A DNA stretch of 64,000 nt from contig VWZL01005178.1 in the NCBI GenBank assembly GCA_013396915.1, positions 370,053 through 434,052 of the forward strand, given 5' to 3'. Shown here in pieces: positions 11,813-25,439 of this stretch (its first letter is position 1; every line of letters starts with the position of its first letter). The notes under the pieces were generated by a model. That model had not been told where the DNA came from. It did not search any database and worked only from the letters and a program-made list of their open reading frames with translations. Both the position numbers and the translations under genes were made by a program. This stretch comes from Stercorarius parasiticus. Taxonomy: Eukaryota > Chordata > Aves > Charadriiformes > Stercorariidae.

Positions 11813-13839
11813 AGTATATGCAGTAATATGCAGATAGTGCTTGGTGATATCCGTGACCTGAAATATACAATGACTTGTCCAATGCTATTCAGTTTCCTTC
11901 CCTTCTCCACCTCTCCAGCCCACCTGCTGAACACCATTAACATTTTGGGGTAGGAGCTGTACAAAGCAGACCGTTTATCCAGTTTTGTGGGATACGAGAT
12001 CTCACTCTAATACAATGAGGTGGGGTTTTTTTGTGGTAAATCGATTTTCAGGAGGTCCAACGGGTGTACCGTTTCTTGACAGAAAACATCACTTGCAGGG
12101 TGAGGACTGGAGCCAAGTCTCTTGACTCCTGGCCCAGGAGGTCACCTGCAATGGGATCTTGTCCTGCGGTTGGAGCTCCATGATGCTACCACGCATTTCT
12201 GCAGGAGGGCTGCTGGCTCTAAGAGATGAAGGGGTCTGCTTTGTCAAAACGAAACTGTACCTGTAAAACCCTTATAGCGAAGGGAGAACAATGGGCAGTA
12301 TTATGGCTCCAAGATCAGGGAGATTACAAAAATGGAGAAATGCTTCTCTTGCATTTCGTCAGGCCTTTCTGCAGTGTTTAACTCTGGAATCAAATCTCTC
12401 CTCCCGTTTTCAAAATTTAGAGAGCCAACCATGAAATTAGGGACGTGTCAACTGGAAGTAAGGCAGCATTTGACTTTGACACTAAAATTAATTAAACCGT
12501 TATTACATTGATCTCTGCAGCATCTGTTCCACTCGCATGCAGACATGCTAGTGCGCGCTACGGGGCCGTTTCATAGTGGTGGAATTGGATGCTGTGATCA
12601 GCCATATGCTGATAAAATTATTCTTTTGTCAGCATGTCTGCCTGGAATTGCTTCAGGAGCTGGAAGCATTCAAAGCAACAATGCTCAGTGCCGAGTGCTT
12701 AAGATTGCTGATGTGAACGGGACTTTTGGTCTAGTTCCATACTGCGCACACCTCATACCTCACATACAGGCTGGCAAGCCTGCTCCTGTGTAAGCGTCTG
12801 AAAGTGGCCTTTTAGAGCACTTGAGTTTTGAGACCAAACTTTGTTTACTGGATGGGGTGTCACTTGTTTGCAAAGCTCAATCCAACTCGAATCCAGTAGT
12901 TGGGATGCCACTTTGGGGGGACTGGGTCAGACCCCAGAGAAGTCGGGGCAGAAGAAAGCTGACATAAACCCCCTGCTGACCGTGGTGGAAGCTATAGGTG
13001 AACAGGTTGGTTTGTTGGGTGGTCCTTGTTGACCTGTCTGGGTTATGCTTATATACAGGTCAGTGCCAGGCACTAAATTCCGCCAGAAGAGAAAAGGTTT
13101 GTGAGGCAGAGGGCAGAGCTGCATTCACGCTTTGCCCTCCTCTGTGGTTTGCAGCCAGAATTTTCACTGAGTCCCTGTTTCACTGCGCACGAAGAATGTG
13201 GGATTTGCCGGGTGCTGGGAGGGGAACTGGAAAGGGGAAACATGAACCAGCCATTGCAGTGGTTCATAGAAAAATGCCAGAGGAACTGCCTCAGTCGGGG
13301 GGTTGCCTGCATTCCTCCCAGTGTGGTCAGCATTGCACGCGGAGCCCTGGGGGGGCTTAAAATAAAAAATGATGGTGACACGGGCCAAATCCATCCATGG
13401 CTACAGATACCCTGAAGATGAGCAGAGCCTCATCCGATTGCCTGGGTACTGTCCATGTCTGTAATTAGTCCCTAAATATGCACCTGAAACACAACTGTTA
13501 CAAGCTTTTTTTAGAAAAAGTGGCCATTTAAAAACGGGTATTGTGTTGGAGAATTTTCTTTTTGTAGTTTCTGTTTACGGTTGAAAGCAGTTCTCTTCAA
13601 GCCTTGAAAAGGATGTAATTATTTGCTTTTACAATTAAAGCCGTAAAAGTGGTTAGCTATTGTTGCACACTCCTTGAAAACACGCTATCGCTTTTGATGG
13701 CCGCGATATTATTAATCAGTTAATTGTCATCACCGGATTAAAATAAAAATGCCCAAGTAAACACAGACGCCTTCTCTTTCAAGAGCTCATCGGAAGCGTT
13801 TGGTGTGTGTTGTTGCGGAGGTGTCGGGGCTGTGCCGTT

Positions 13840-13990
13840 CCCTCCATCCACAACCTGCGCGGGCACAACCCGCAGCTCGGGCAGCGCGCGAGCCCCGGGG
13901 AGGCTGGGGCTTTGTGACAGCTCCATCGGATGTCACCGCCAGGTATCTGCCTGCCGGCAGCGGCCGGCCAAGTGACTCACTGGCACAGCT
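13840..13990. promoter_or_regulatory. CpG-rich patch
   Basis: GC-rich stretch with CGCGGGC, GCAGCGCGCGAGC and CGGCAGCGGCCGG words between AT-rich flanks. The 105-codon frame crossing it has no recognisable family. It may be a weak orphan island or simply a GC-rich patch. Confidence 0.35.
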
Positions 13991-14988
13991 ACTCGCTGGA
14001 TGGGTCAGCGGCAAAACAGGCAGGTTCAAAAATTTCAGACGCTTATTTCAGCTCCTCCCGAATGTCCCGCCTGCTTCGTTCGGCGCCCAGCTCGGTTGTC
14101 TTGTGCGGGCAAAATAACATATGTCGGCACGGAAAACAAGCTCTTTAAAAATAGCCGGTCAGCCCAGAGTGGGCGTAAATACTGAATTCTGTTTGTCTCA
14201 CCTCTGATAGCTCCCCGGCCTATACCCTCAGAGCTATTTCTGTAGAAAGCTGTACCTCCAACTTCATGGTAAAATGTGTACCTATCTTAGCAAGTTTGGG
14301 CATGCTTTCCAGTTAATAATGCTTATACATTAAGGGCAGAGTCCATTATCACATTACTCTGTCTTTAGGCTTCCTTTCTTTTAGGCTTCCACTATAATGG
14401 GTTGATTAATCACATACACAGTACATAGGCCTTGGTCAATGTCACTCCAAATAAGTCTTCCTAATTAGAAACTGCATCTCTCTTTCTAAACTTAGTATAA
14501 AAAACCCAAACAATATAAATTGCTAAATACTTGATTAATAACTCGCTGATCTTTCAAGTGCAAGGAATTTTATCCACAGACAGTGGCAAAAAACCAGAAG
14601 GTTTTGGAGGGGGATTTTTCTGGCCGCGCTCGGGCTGTGTTTGCTGCCTCTGGTACGTGGAAGGAAAGGCAGCGCCATCTCCGTGCCGAGCACCGCGTGT
14701 GGCCACGGCGGCACCACTGCTACCCGACAACTGGTTTAAGTTTCTTAACTCTGGCCTCAGTTTCTGTGTCTTGTTTTCACAGTTGTAGGAAAACCCAGAT
14801 CAGCCCACGAAGCTGGTTCTGAGAGACGGGTACAGCCTCTCTGTCTCCAGAAGCGCAGCTGCCTGAATCCACACCAAAATGGGAAATTTGTTTTCGTCAA
14901 GCTGTGTTTCAGACTTGTCCCTCCCATCTCCTTTACTCAAGCAGGATTTGTGTGAAAAGCAGCCGAAAGGGGTAGTTTGCTTTAAATT

Positions 14989-15006
14989 AAAAAAAAAAAA
15001 AAAAAA
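14989..15006. repeat. A homopolymer (18 nt)
   Basis: Uninterrupted A-run following TTTAAATT. No SINE or LINE body is recognised upstream. Confidence 0.9.
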
Positions 15007-16457
15007 TTAGTGGTGGTGTCCTAGCCCTGCAGATAAAAAGTGTAAATGAGTGTTATGATTGCGAGCTGTAACAACCCATAAAACCCAATGCCCAAAGACG
15101 GTAATAAGCAAGTACCAGAGATCTGTGGTGGAGCTGATGGTTTAAGAAACGGACAGCAAGTTCTTGTCACAACAAAAGGAAAAAGCTGATCTGCTTCTCT
15201 TAAAGCTGCATTTGGCACTGAGTTAGGAGGGTTAAAAGTTGCTTTCCATTTAACGTTTAATTTTTTTGAGAATTACCCTAATGATACGCTACATCAAAGT
15301 TTCACGAGGGCCTGGAGTCTTCAATTGCCGCCTCAGCACTCGTGCGTGTGTTTCTCTCTTGAAGTGGAAATGGCTGGTGATGAAAGCTAAGGGACGGGCG
15401 CAAGGTGATCCTGCTGGCCAAAAAAGTTGTGTAGATGGAGGAAGCTAAAGAGCAGTTTTCATGAAATATAAAAGCGGCAAGCGCGATTGAAAGTCGGGGG
15501 ATATATTTAGATAGAACAGGATCATGTCCTGTGTCTAGTTTCCATGGTGTCAAAGTCTTAGCTAGATCCTCATCTCATAGAAATAAAAGTAGACAGAAAG
15601 GTGCTCTTTTGAATTTTGATTATGTGTCAGAGGGGCAGTAGGATTTGAAGATCTTGTCAACAGACAAAACAGAAGTATTATTATTTTGTAGATTCAGCAC
15701 ACAAAATACACCACTCGGTTGACCGCAAATACAAATGTTGAGAGATACAAACCAAGGAACGTTCTGTACTGTGTGTGTGAAGGACTTTACGTAACTTACA
15801 CTGGGCTTAAAGCACCCCAAAAAAGGCCCATGTTCTCCTAATATTAAGGGTTTGACTTCCGGCTGAGAGAGCATAGCTATTCAGACTCCGAAAGCAAAGC
15901 GTTCTGCTGTGTCGGTTGTCTGGACAAGACGTGCAGCATCCCCCTGAGAGGCGTGGTGGAGGGAAACAAACCTGCCACTCCCCCATCCATCCCTCCGGAC
16001 CTCAACTTAACACCCCTTTTTCACAAATCTTAGCGAAATATCTCTCCGTATTTCAACGTACCTATCTTTTTTCCTTCCCGCAAAAAATGGGAAAACCATG
16101 AAACCCATGAATACTTTCTCGCTTTTTTGCAAAGCCTGGTGAAGAGGGGAAATGTCACTACTTCCTCCCACGTGTTTGTCAGCATGGCTGAAGGCAGAGA
16201 TGCCCCTATTCTGACGAAGCCCGGGCACGCCCCACGGCAGTATTTCAGCGGTCTTGTCCTCAAGACTGAGACTCCTCCAAGTGACGCAAGTCTCTGGACA
16301 CGGGCATGTCCGCAGTGCCAGCCCCGGCCCTGCGCTCAGGCTGACTGCTGCTGAAGTCAAAGGGCGCCGGGCTGATTCCTGCCAGAAAGTGCTTGAGCTG
16401 CCGTCTCCCTACAGAGCCGTTTGCCTGAGTTCTACTGTTTGCCATCCCGAATGCCGG

Positions 16458-16500
16458 AATTGAGGCAGAGCAGAAATTCAGGGACTTGCCGGAGGCTGAG
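16458..16500 (-). mobile_element. Possible MIR fragment (minus strand)
   Basis: The words TTGAGGCAGAGCAGA and GGGACTTGCCGGAGG resemble the reverse complement of the MIR core (CTGAGGCACAGAGAGG, then GACTTGCCCAAGG). Only about 45 bases align by eye, so this could be coincidence. Confidence 0.3.
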
Positions 16501-19350
16501 CGGGGAGGCGCAGGCTGCGAGGGGAGAGCGGTGGGGCTGGCGGCTCCCGAGGTGCATCCCTCAGCTGGCAGATCGCGCTGTCCTACCGGCATGCGCCGCA
16601 AGGAAAATTAACTGCCCGAATGAGATGATTTTGAAAGGACTTTTTTTAGCATCTCGCTCAGCTGGTTTTTAGGTAGAGGCAAATGTGGGATGTTAGCCAA
16701 AACCTACGTATTCCTGTAACGGCCAAATGTTGTTCAAGCATCAGTACTAATAAGAGCAGGACTTGGCCCTGTGTGCTTGTCCTGTGCTCTCCTCTCTGCG
16801 CTCTACTTCTCGATGCTGCGTGAGGGGTTACTCCCCACTGTTCCGAAAACAGGAGAGACACATTCACGTGAGAAGCTCTAAAACTCATTGAATTCATTAT
16901 TAATGAAGAAGGGCGTAGAGGAGAGAGCCCTATGTCTAACTCTCTTGCTGAATTCTTGCAAGAAAAAGTCCAGCCTCAAGTATATTTAAATTTTTACTGC
17001 CAAGTTAAACCCTTGCACACACACAAAAAAAAATCTTACAATGGAAATGCTGACAGGTCCTTAACTATAGTAGCCGTAGCAGTCTCTGCCGTAATAAAGA
17101 TATTGCATGTTATCAATAATCCTCTTTTTGCCTGAATCCCTGTCTTTCTAAAGAGAAAGGGCTTACTGACTGGGCAAATCTATTTATAAATTTTGTCTTG
17201 GCACAAGAGGAACGTATCATCAATGCGGTGGAGATCTGGGAGGCAGCTGGTCTGGCTGCGAGCTGAGTATCAAAGCAGGGCACTTAAATTTTCTCTCATT
17301 CCTCGAAAAGAGGGAGCGGGGGGAATTAGGGGGAAAAAATAAAGCTTTCCTTTGAGCGAGGCAGGGTCAGAGGAGTTACAAAAGATTGAGTAACTGTCAC
17401 CCTTGGCTCACTGAAGGGCTTTGAAGGGCTTTCACGTACTACTCGCCAACGGATGGAGTCGTCTGAACTGGGGAGCAGGGTCTGCGTGTGTCTGCGGCGT
17501 GCGGAGGCACGCGTGGCACGGCAGCCCCGGCTGGTGAGGATTGCTCCTCCTGGGGCTGGATGGTACTTTGCTTTGAGTAGAACAACGGAGGCGTAAAGCT
17601 TGGAAGGAAGAGAGATAAGATCTCAAGGACGCTGACTATTTTCCACCCTCCATGTCATTTTCAGAAGGATGTTTTTCTCTGAACGTGCTGTGGAGGATTT
17701 CACATCCGCTCACTTCGAAGCAAAGTCTTACAGAGAAGGTGTTGGATTTATTTCATCAACAGCGTAAACTGGCAAAAAAGTTGAAGTCCTGTCACTTACC
17801 ATATTTTCACATCAGTGATATTGCAGTAGAAATTGGACTTTTTCCTTGCAAATGGTAAGAAATAGAGATGACAATGCTTCTTAATGGTTCCTGTACACCT
17901 GCAGCTGAGCAGTACCAAATAATTGCCGTATTCCTCCAGGTCCCTGACCAGCGTGATAGAGAATAAAGCCTCACAGATATTTATTAAGTGACCCTGTTCC
18001 TGTGCGCGCCAGGGCTTTGTGAATTTTTTTTCTTCCTCCTTTCTGTAGTTACCTTTCACATCTCGTCGTGTGCCCGGCACGGGTGCTGCAGATGTACAAG
18101 CACTGAGCTGCTGTGGGCTACCCGTTACCACCTTAACCCTGCCTGCAGGATTTCACTGCGGTTCTTCCCAACCCTTTCTGCAGGTAGTCTCCTGGAAACA
18201 CCGAGCAGCTGATAAGAGAAACTTATCAATTTCACTCTTATTGATGGGGATTGGCAAAAGGATGTGGTAATGGAGCGTGCGTAGAACGAAACAAAGGGTG
18301 CACCGGCGTGGGGTGTAGTCCGAGCGACGCAGCACCTGGGTGAGATGAGGATGTGTGCTCTGAGCTTTGCTTCCCATTTTCTGGCAGCTGTGCTGCTTTG
18401 CAAATCCCACAAGTGCTTCACAACAAATACTTCATATATTAGTATACCTTGGGCATGATTCATTTTTTAAAGAGCTCGCTGTTGTCCTAGCAATGTTTGG
18501 TTTCAGGCCAGGGATGAATGCTTTTGAAAAATCCCACCGTGAATGTGCATGGCTGTCCTCTATCACATGGATGTCAAATTTTCCTCTTCTTGCACCCAAA
18601 GGCTGAAGTTTACTCAGAGCAGAACAGCAAGGATCACGTTGCTCTCATCAAAATAGCTTACAACGTGCAACCAATAAGTAGGTCACCCATCTGAGTGGGA
18701 TGCTGTACAAGTAGTGTGTTTGCCACAGGAGAGTTACGAGCGAGTCCCCTGTGGTGTGCGTATAATAGCCTGTCGGTCTGATCCAGTTCCCACAGATGTT
18801 TAAACTAGACCCTGGTTTAAATGGAGGTGGATCAAGGGGTATGCATCGGGTATGAACTATGGATGTGTCTTTTTCCACAAGGGCTTACTGAAGCAACCGG
18901 GGATGTCACAAAAGGCCAAAATTGATTGTGTAAGTTCACTTTCAATCTTCACAAGGCGTTTGAATGATCCAGACATATTCCTCCAGAAAATGCAGGGTAT
19001 GCAGGGGAGGAGAATAATGCACGTGGCTGCGTTAGCTCATCGATGGGCTGTTCAAATCTTGCTGGTGACCCGACTCTGACCCTTCTAGTGACTGAAGAGA
19101 CAAGTGTGTTCCTTTTACCTTTCTGTCTTCTTTCTCAGCCAGCTTTGGCAGAGCAGCTCAAAGTTATGGGGAAGATGATAAAGACAAAATTCCCAACTAA
19201 AGCAAAGAAATACCGGAAACCTTGCTGGAGAGGCTGTAACGTGGGCAGTTCTCTGCTGACTGCTTTTGCTAACGGAGCACGTTACATCCAACAGCCCTCG
19301 CTCGGGAAAGGAATGGCAATTTGGGGGCCAGGAGCTGTTAAGCTTTCTCT

Positions 19351-19380
19351 TCCAGTGCTGCACGTTTCGGCAGCACTGGA
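19351..19380. repeat. Inverted repeat, 11-bp perfect stem with 8-nt loop
   Basis: TCCAGTGCTGC and GCAGCACTGGA flank ACGTTTCG. Pairing does not extend beyond one G:U step outside the stem, so it is too short for a microRNA precursor. Confidence 0.6.
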
Positions 19381-22068
19381 GAAAATCTCCCTCCCTCTGC
19401 AGCGAAATTCCAGCCAGGGAAGAGCATGACCCAACATGTTTAAGTTTAAACTTTGACATGGCTTGCGTGAAAGATAACCTTTGACTGCAAGGACCCGGGA
19501 AAGCGCTCACCACGGGGGTCGTCCAGCTGAAATCCCAGCGCCGAGCTTGCTTCCCTCTGAGTATTGAAGACGATGACTGTAATTAGGAGGTGCCTTTGAT
19601 GGATTCCACCAACACCTCTTCTCCCAGAGGGCAGAAGTTAGGCTTGTGGCTAGTGGGAGATCAGCTGTGAAAGCTGAGACTCCAACTGTATTGCACTGGA
19701 AAACCATAAAGAAGGGGACGGCATCATCATCAATTTAAATCTATTTACAGTGCTGATATTGTGACACAGAGAAAGGATTGGCCCTGGGAAAGGATTGTTC
19801 TGCAGGGACAAGTTACTACTTCTGCAGTTCTCATTACAGGCATTGCCTTGCTCTGGAGAACTGTTATTCGACAGTAAAGTACAATCTTTTCAAGTGGTTT
19901 AAAAACCCAAACACCAGGAAAACCAGCCCTCTTTGCCCTTTGTATAATGGCATATGTTCAAAGTCTGGTCGGTCAACCAAGGGTAGAAGAGTTGAGCACT
20001 GCGCAGAACTCAACAAGACCAGGCTGCCTGGCTGCACGCTCTCCGTTAACTCTCCTTTCATTTTAAGGGACAGGAGATGCGTGTGGATTTCTTCCCCTTT
20101 TAACCAGGCATCCTGGCTCTCCAGAGTTACTCGATTTCAACCAACACAAATAGGAAGAATAATGACATGCCTTATTAGATGCTCTGCATATACCCTCCTC
20201 ACCAGCTCCTCGCTTTGTTGTAGCTCTGCCTCCCAGCAGCACAGGTTTGATACAGGTCTACCTTTTTGCCCTTGGTCTTTGCATAAAATTTCAGTGCGGA
20301 AAAATGCGCTCAAACCAACTTTTCTGGTTAAGGTGTAAAATTAATTGTGATATTCTTTCTCTTGCCTGGACCAAGATACTTCAGTTCAAGGAGCACCCTT
20401 TAAATCTGTGAATAGGAACCCTGGGTGCCACCACCACAAACGTTGTGTATGTGGTTGTGTTACAGAGCAGGAGCGGGTGACCGGGACCTTCATTAGATGG
20501 CAGATTTCCACATTAAAATGAACACTAGCAATTTCAGCCTCAAAAACACTTCTTCTGAAAACAGTTAAAAGGCACTGAGAGCAATAAAATATTAATCATT
20601 GGCAGTTTCAAGAAGTAAAAGCATTTCCCAAGGGGCATCTTGTGGTGCTACAGCCTTGCCTCATGCACGGTTTCCTACCTCTCACTTCCTTCCTCATTAG
20701 GTCGGCATTGGGATAAAAGAGCAGAATGGGTCAGGAGGTCCCGTTCCAAGTAATTAGAGAGTTGCTTCTTTTATCTAAGTGTACCTTGTTAAAGTATATC
20801 AGTGTCAGCCAGGTTAATTGGAACTTTAATACATAATTGATGCTAATTTATGGCCCTTTTTGTTCCAGGATGCTCATGCGGACCCCAAAGTCAGGATACA
20901 GTTTTCTTGTTATTAATTATATACTGAAAACCGGGAGGAGACCCACAACTTATTACAGTTGCATAGCTTTGTGCCCCTAAACCCCTTGGTTCACTAGTGT
21001 TTCATGTTGTGTTTTTTTTAAAAAGCTCCTGCTTGGCCTCGGCATAAAATAAATGTAAATGTTTATTTCTGCTTTCACCAGCCAACTTGCTCGGCTCAAC
21101 GGCAATGTTCCTCAGCTGTGCTGCTGGGAGAAGGGGAGGACTCCACCTCCGTGGCTGACACTATTTTTCCCACAAAATGCTTTTCCTCCCCAAATTGACA
21201 AAAAAAAAAATCCATGGAGAGAGAAGTAAACGCTGTCACTGCCTTGTAATGAACCTGACGGGTGAAGTCAGGGCTGTGCGTGGCTTTTCCAGGTGGGTGC
21301 TGCTGAGCAGGCGAATGAGGGCTGAGCACTCTGCGCCTCGCAGGCACATTGTTTTCACCGGCTGCGGTTCGGACTGCCCTGGGGGTAGCAGCTTTCCCCC
21401 AACCAGGAGAATTTGGCATAGTTGGAGAACTGAGATTCTCAAGGTGATGTTTCATCCGAGACAGCGGGGGGCCGGCATCCCAGAGTGACCAGGAAGGGAG
21501 GCGGGGGTCCCTCCGCAGTTCCCATCTAAGATAGGTAGGAGCTGCTTAAGAAAGTCACGGGATGTATGGGATGGCCATTTCATTCATTTTCCTTACGATC
21601 TGCACATCTCGGATTCAACGTCTATAGGCTTTCAGAGCTTGTGCAGGCAGAACGTGAGGAACACTTTCCTCCCTGTCAGTTTAGCTGAGATTTTAGTCAG
21701 ATTTTTTTCTCGAAAGGGTTCTTCTAGCACCTCAGCGTAGCAGCGGTTGCACAGATAATATGTGTTACCAGACGCTCCTGCTTAGACGTATCCAAAGATA
21801 ATGCCATTTCTGGGCTTAACGATGGTCCTACAAGTATGCTGCAAGTTCACCTGCTCCTCTACGTTGCCAGATATTTGAACTGGTTAGATCCGATACGCCT
21901 ACAACTGGTTCCTCCTTTAATGTGCTCCTCGGTTCATTTTGTTCTCTGGAAACCAGACGTGGCATAACATGATAACATACCTGTCGTGGGCTGTGCTGGA
22001 ACATGACACAACATGTGTCAAGTTTCTTTTGAACCTTTCTGAGATCGGGTAGCAGTCAAAAGGAGGTC

Positions 22069-22112
22069 ATTTTAATTATCAATGATTAATTAATTAGATG
22101 ATTGTTGGACAG
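22069..22112. promoter_or_regulatory. AT-rich homeodomain-like site cluster
   Basis: Closely packed TAAT and ATTA words (TTTTAATTATCAATG, GATTAATTAATTAG) within about 45 bases. Such clusters are typical of homeodomain or POU binding regions, but AT-rich DNA produces them by chance too. No enhancer function can be shown from sequence alone. Confidence 0.25.
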
Positions 22113-25100
22113 AAGAATCCAAAGATTGTATAGCACTCTTGATCAGTGTCTGTAACATAGAAGAAAAATTAAGATTTTTAAGTGGAATGAATGGAAAGAG
22201 TGGTGCTCGAAACTTCAGCTGCTCGTGTGACATTAGCGTAGCAAATTTCATAGGGATGCAAGGGAGGAGGTGAAGTCGCCTCCCTCAGTGCAACCTCGTG
22301 AGCAGTGGCAAATAATCAGGGATCACGCTGCACTTCAGAAATCACTTCTTGATTTAAATATATTACTGCGCCTCTTTTGGGTTTGGTTTCTACATGTCCA
22401 AACAGAACTATTTTTATTCGCACTGCTATTTAGGGATGAGAGTGCTGCGCAAAGCCGGCCTGTGCCAGCGCTGCGTGCCCAGTTATCCCACGTGGATTCT
22501 CTGCCGGGTGGCTTGGCCGGGGACCCGTAGGACAGAGCGATCCTGATCACGTCGAAGGCAGCGCTGACCACAGAAGGCAAGGCACAGGCATGGGGATGGG
22601 GATGTTTTGGCAGCAGAAAACCCCTTTCGGTCAGATCAGTTGTTTTTAACAATGCCTCGTGTGTTCTGCAGCTCTGTACTTGCCGGGGGCCTGAAGGCAC
22701 TGGTGGCCTTTGCCGTCCCTGGGCAGGTCAGTGGCCCCAGTTCAGCCCAGTAGTGTGTACACAGCTCAAGTGCTCGCACACCCAATATCCTACACAATGT
22801 AAAGTGTGGCCAAACTTTGCCATAAGATCAGCGTCTTTGACAGGAGAGCCTTTTGGAGACCAGTTTACCCAGGGGGACCCAAGGATATGTTAATGCTTTG
22901 CCTTCTTTAGTATTTCAGCTGGTGCAGCGTTTGCTTTTGCATCATGTGGAATGTTACCGTTAATCGTGGTGGCAACTGTGGCACATAGGAAAGAGGGTTT
23001 GGCAAGTTGGTTAGGCTCATTGTTGCCTGGGTGGCTCCACCGGCCAGCGTTTAAGATCTCAATCTCCGTGTGGCTCCAACCACTTGAACTAGCTTCCTTG
23101 CGCTGGATGCTTTTTTGGGTGCCAGGCTGCCCGCGGTAACTGCTGTCGCCCAGCCGGGGGAGCTCTGGGTAAGGGCATCTCCAGCAGTTCTGAGAGCTGA
23201 CGGGATGTTGCACTGGGCCTGGCTATACAGTGCTCCACAGCTGGCACCGACTGGGTGCTCTCGGCAAATAAAGGTGCAGCTCAGTACGCGGGGGGGTTTA
23301 TTTAAGGAAAAATATGAATATCTAGAAGCATAATTTCCAAGGAGGGCGAGACTGAGACAGATACCACTAAAAACTGAAGCAATCGTGAGGCGATAAGGAT
23401 TGCATGAAAACCTCCCTTGGCTTTTTTTCCTCCCCTTATTCTTTCCTGCCCGAGGATTTCATGAGAGAGGACTGAGTGGAATCGATTAACCTCACAGAAA
23501 CTCCAGCAAGGCTTAATATTCTCAAAGGAAGGTCGCCAGGTTTTGGTTTGTGCCAGCACTCGGTGTCCTGAGGTATTGAAGGCTGGGGAGCTGGAAGTGA
23601 ACCTTGGTCTCCGGCAAGGGAACTAGAGAAAGCTGCCAAGCCATTTGAATAGAAATTGATGTGGCGGTAATTTTCTCTCTCTTTTTTTTTATTTTTTTTT
23701 TGGAAGTTGCTCCTGTTTTCAGGACCGTGCTCACCTCAGAAAGGGGGCTGGGGAATAGCGTCTCACACGGCGGGTTGTTACTGCCGTGGTGGCACAAAAT
23801 AAACAGAACGGGGCAGGCAGGGAGTGCATGAGGGCAGGGGAAACGAAGCAGCGTGTCTAACCTCCGGCAGCACCAGGCAGCGGGGCAGTAATGAGCTCTG
23901 CCGCACCACTGGGAACTGAGGGAGCCGCTCCTTTCCCCACTTCCCTCCTGACGCCGCATCTGGCCGTGCCCTGCGGAGAGCAGTCAGACGGGGTTAGCAG
24001 CAGATAACCCTGGCTTATTAAGTACAGGCTCTGATTTTAGGGTGGTTTTTTTATTATTGGATTTGATTGAAGGATTTTATTCTCCCTAAAGGGTGGCTGA
24101 GGCACCCGCAGGCCATCAACCTGGATGGAGTTGGCTGGGGTTTTGTCAAAGTTGGGCCAGAAACTGTCCCTTATCTCCATTGTAGCCGCAGCAGGTGAGG
24201 ATCCAGTGCTGGAGGAAATAGCCCTTAAGAAAAATAAAGCCCCCGTTTTCCTGCAGATGTCTGCAGTAATTAAAAACAAGTGAAGGGAGAGTTGTCTGGC
24301 CTACCCACCGCTTTGCATCTGTACAGGTGCGGGCTTGGTGTGACAGACAGGTTGGTGGTGGGAGTTTCCTTCCCCTCCGACATTTCTTAGCTCTTGCTGG
24401 GACTGCCTGCTCGTCCCTACGGCTTCATGCACTGCTTTGAGTTAGAAGTATAATGCTAATGGGAATACTATCGGCTCACGAGCCTCTTTAAGGCACAGAA
24501 CGTGCAAGAAGTAGCTCAAGGTTGCCTGTTTCGAACCACCCCCCTGAAGAAGCCCCATGGATTTTTATTTTTATTTCTTTTAGGAAGAGAATGTAGAAAA
24601 CAGGGGGGTTCACTTATTAATAAGCAGCTGACTCCAGCAGTGACTGAACAAAACTGGCTAATCAGAGCTCCCTCAGGAGGGCCGGCAGAATTGGGCAGGG
24701 CACCACTGCTCGCGCCGGGAGAGCAGCTCCATCACCCACTAGAAACACTTAAACAAAATGAGAAATACACTCACGCCTGGTCCCCCGCCCCTGGAGCAGC
24801 CCTTCCCAACCGTCACTCCGCCTCTGGAGGTCCTTTCTGGCTGTTATACATGTTTTGAATTTTTTTTTTTACCTCAGGGACACTTAAATTATGAGGCTGT
24901 GCTTGCCACACCTAGCGGGTGCTGCTCCCTGGGGTTTTTAGCTGCTTGGTTTTTAAATCACGCTGCTCTTCCAAACCAATTAGGTCTTTTTGGTGTGTGG
25001 GCGCGTTGTTTTCCTGGTCACAAGAATCCAGTGGATGTTTCTGCCTGAGCTGTCGTGCTTACCTGTTGCAGTGTATTTGCACTAACAGGCACTGACAATG

Positions 25101-25439
25101 CTATGGGCACCCAAACTGCCTTGTGCGTCAGTGTGGAAGGGAAATGTCTCCGCAGAGGCTGGCTTTGTAGCTCGAAAATATTCAGGTGTTACACGTCACT
25201 GCTTCAAAGCTGTTTGGATGGAATCAGGAGATGTGCTTTGGCTCAGACCAGCGTGTCCCTGCTGCGTGTGTGGCACAGCAGCGTTTTTAAAACCTTAGCC
25301 TGCAAAAAAGAGATGGACGGGACTGGGGTTTCATTAGTTCTATGTTGACGAGCTTAAGCTATAAGTATTTTCCAAGACCCACGACTATGTTCGGCTCCCG
25401 AATAAACTGCATCTTGAAGGCATTCCCGGGAAATACCTG

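Larger units (their letters stand above)
10595..13799. other. Intergenic DNA, no gene seen
   Basis: Ordinary non-coding sequence. It includes a purine-only tract near 10954-10990, a G-rich stretch near 11108-11145 and a perfect palindrome at 11794-11812. An 82-codon frame at 12545-12793 has no recognisable relatives and no splice context, so I do not call it a gene. Confidence 0.65.
14000..25439. other. Intergenic DNA, no gene seen
   Basis: Long gene-free stretch with several AT-rich blocks (for example 14220-14530, 20760-20960 and 22060-22200). It contains an A-run at 14989-15006, a hairpin at 19351-19380 and a T-rich stretch near 23680-23701. The longest frame (19778-20338, 186 codons) lacks domains, low-complexity bias or splice context. 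It looks like chance, as do the others. Confidence 0.65.

Noticed and set aside
12545..12793. 82-codon plus-strand frame with balanced composition
   Set aside because: No family resemblance, no flanking acceptor/donor pair that I can support, and of chance length.
14725..14765. Segment resembling the MIR core (TTCTTAACTCTGGCCTCAGTT)
   Set aside because: The match covers fewer than 40 bases and lacks head and tail. Chance similarity is likely.
19778..20338. 186-codon plus-strand open frame
   Set aside because: Residue composition looks like random translation, with no domain or repeat and no transcript signal nearby.
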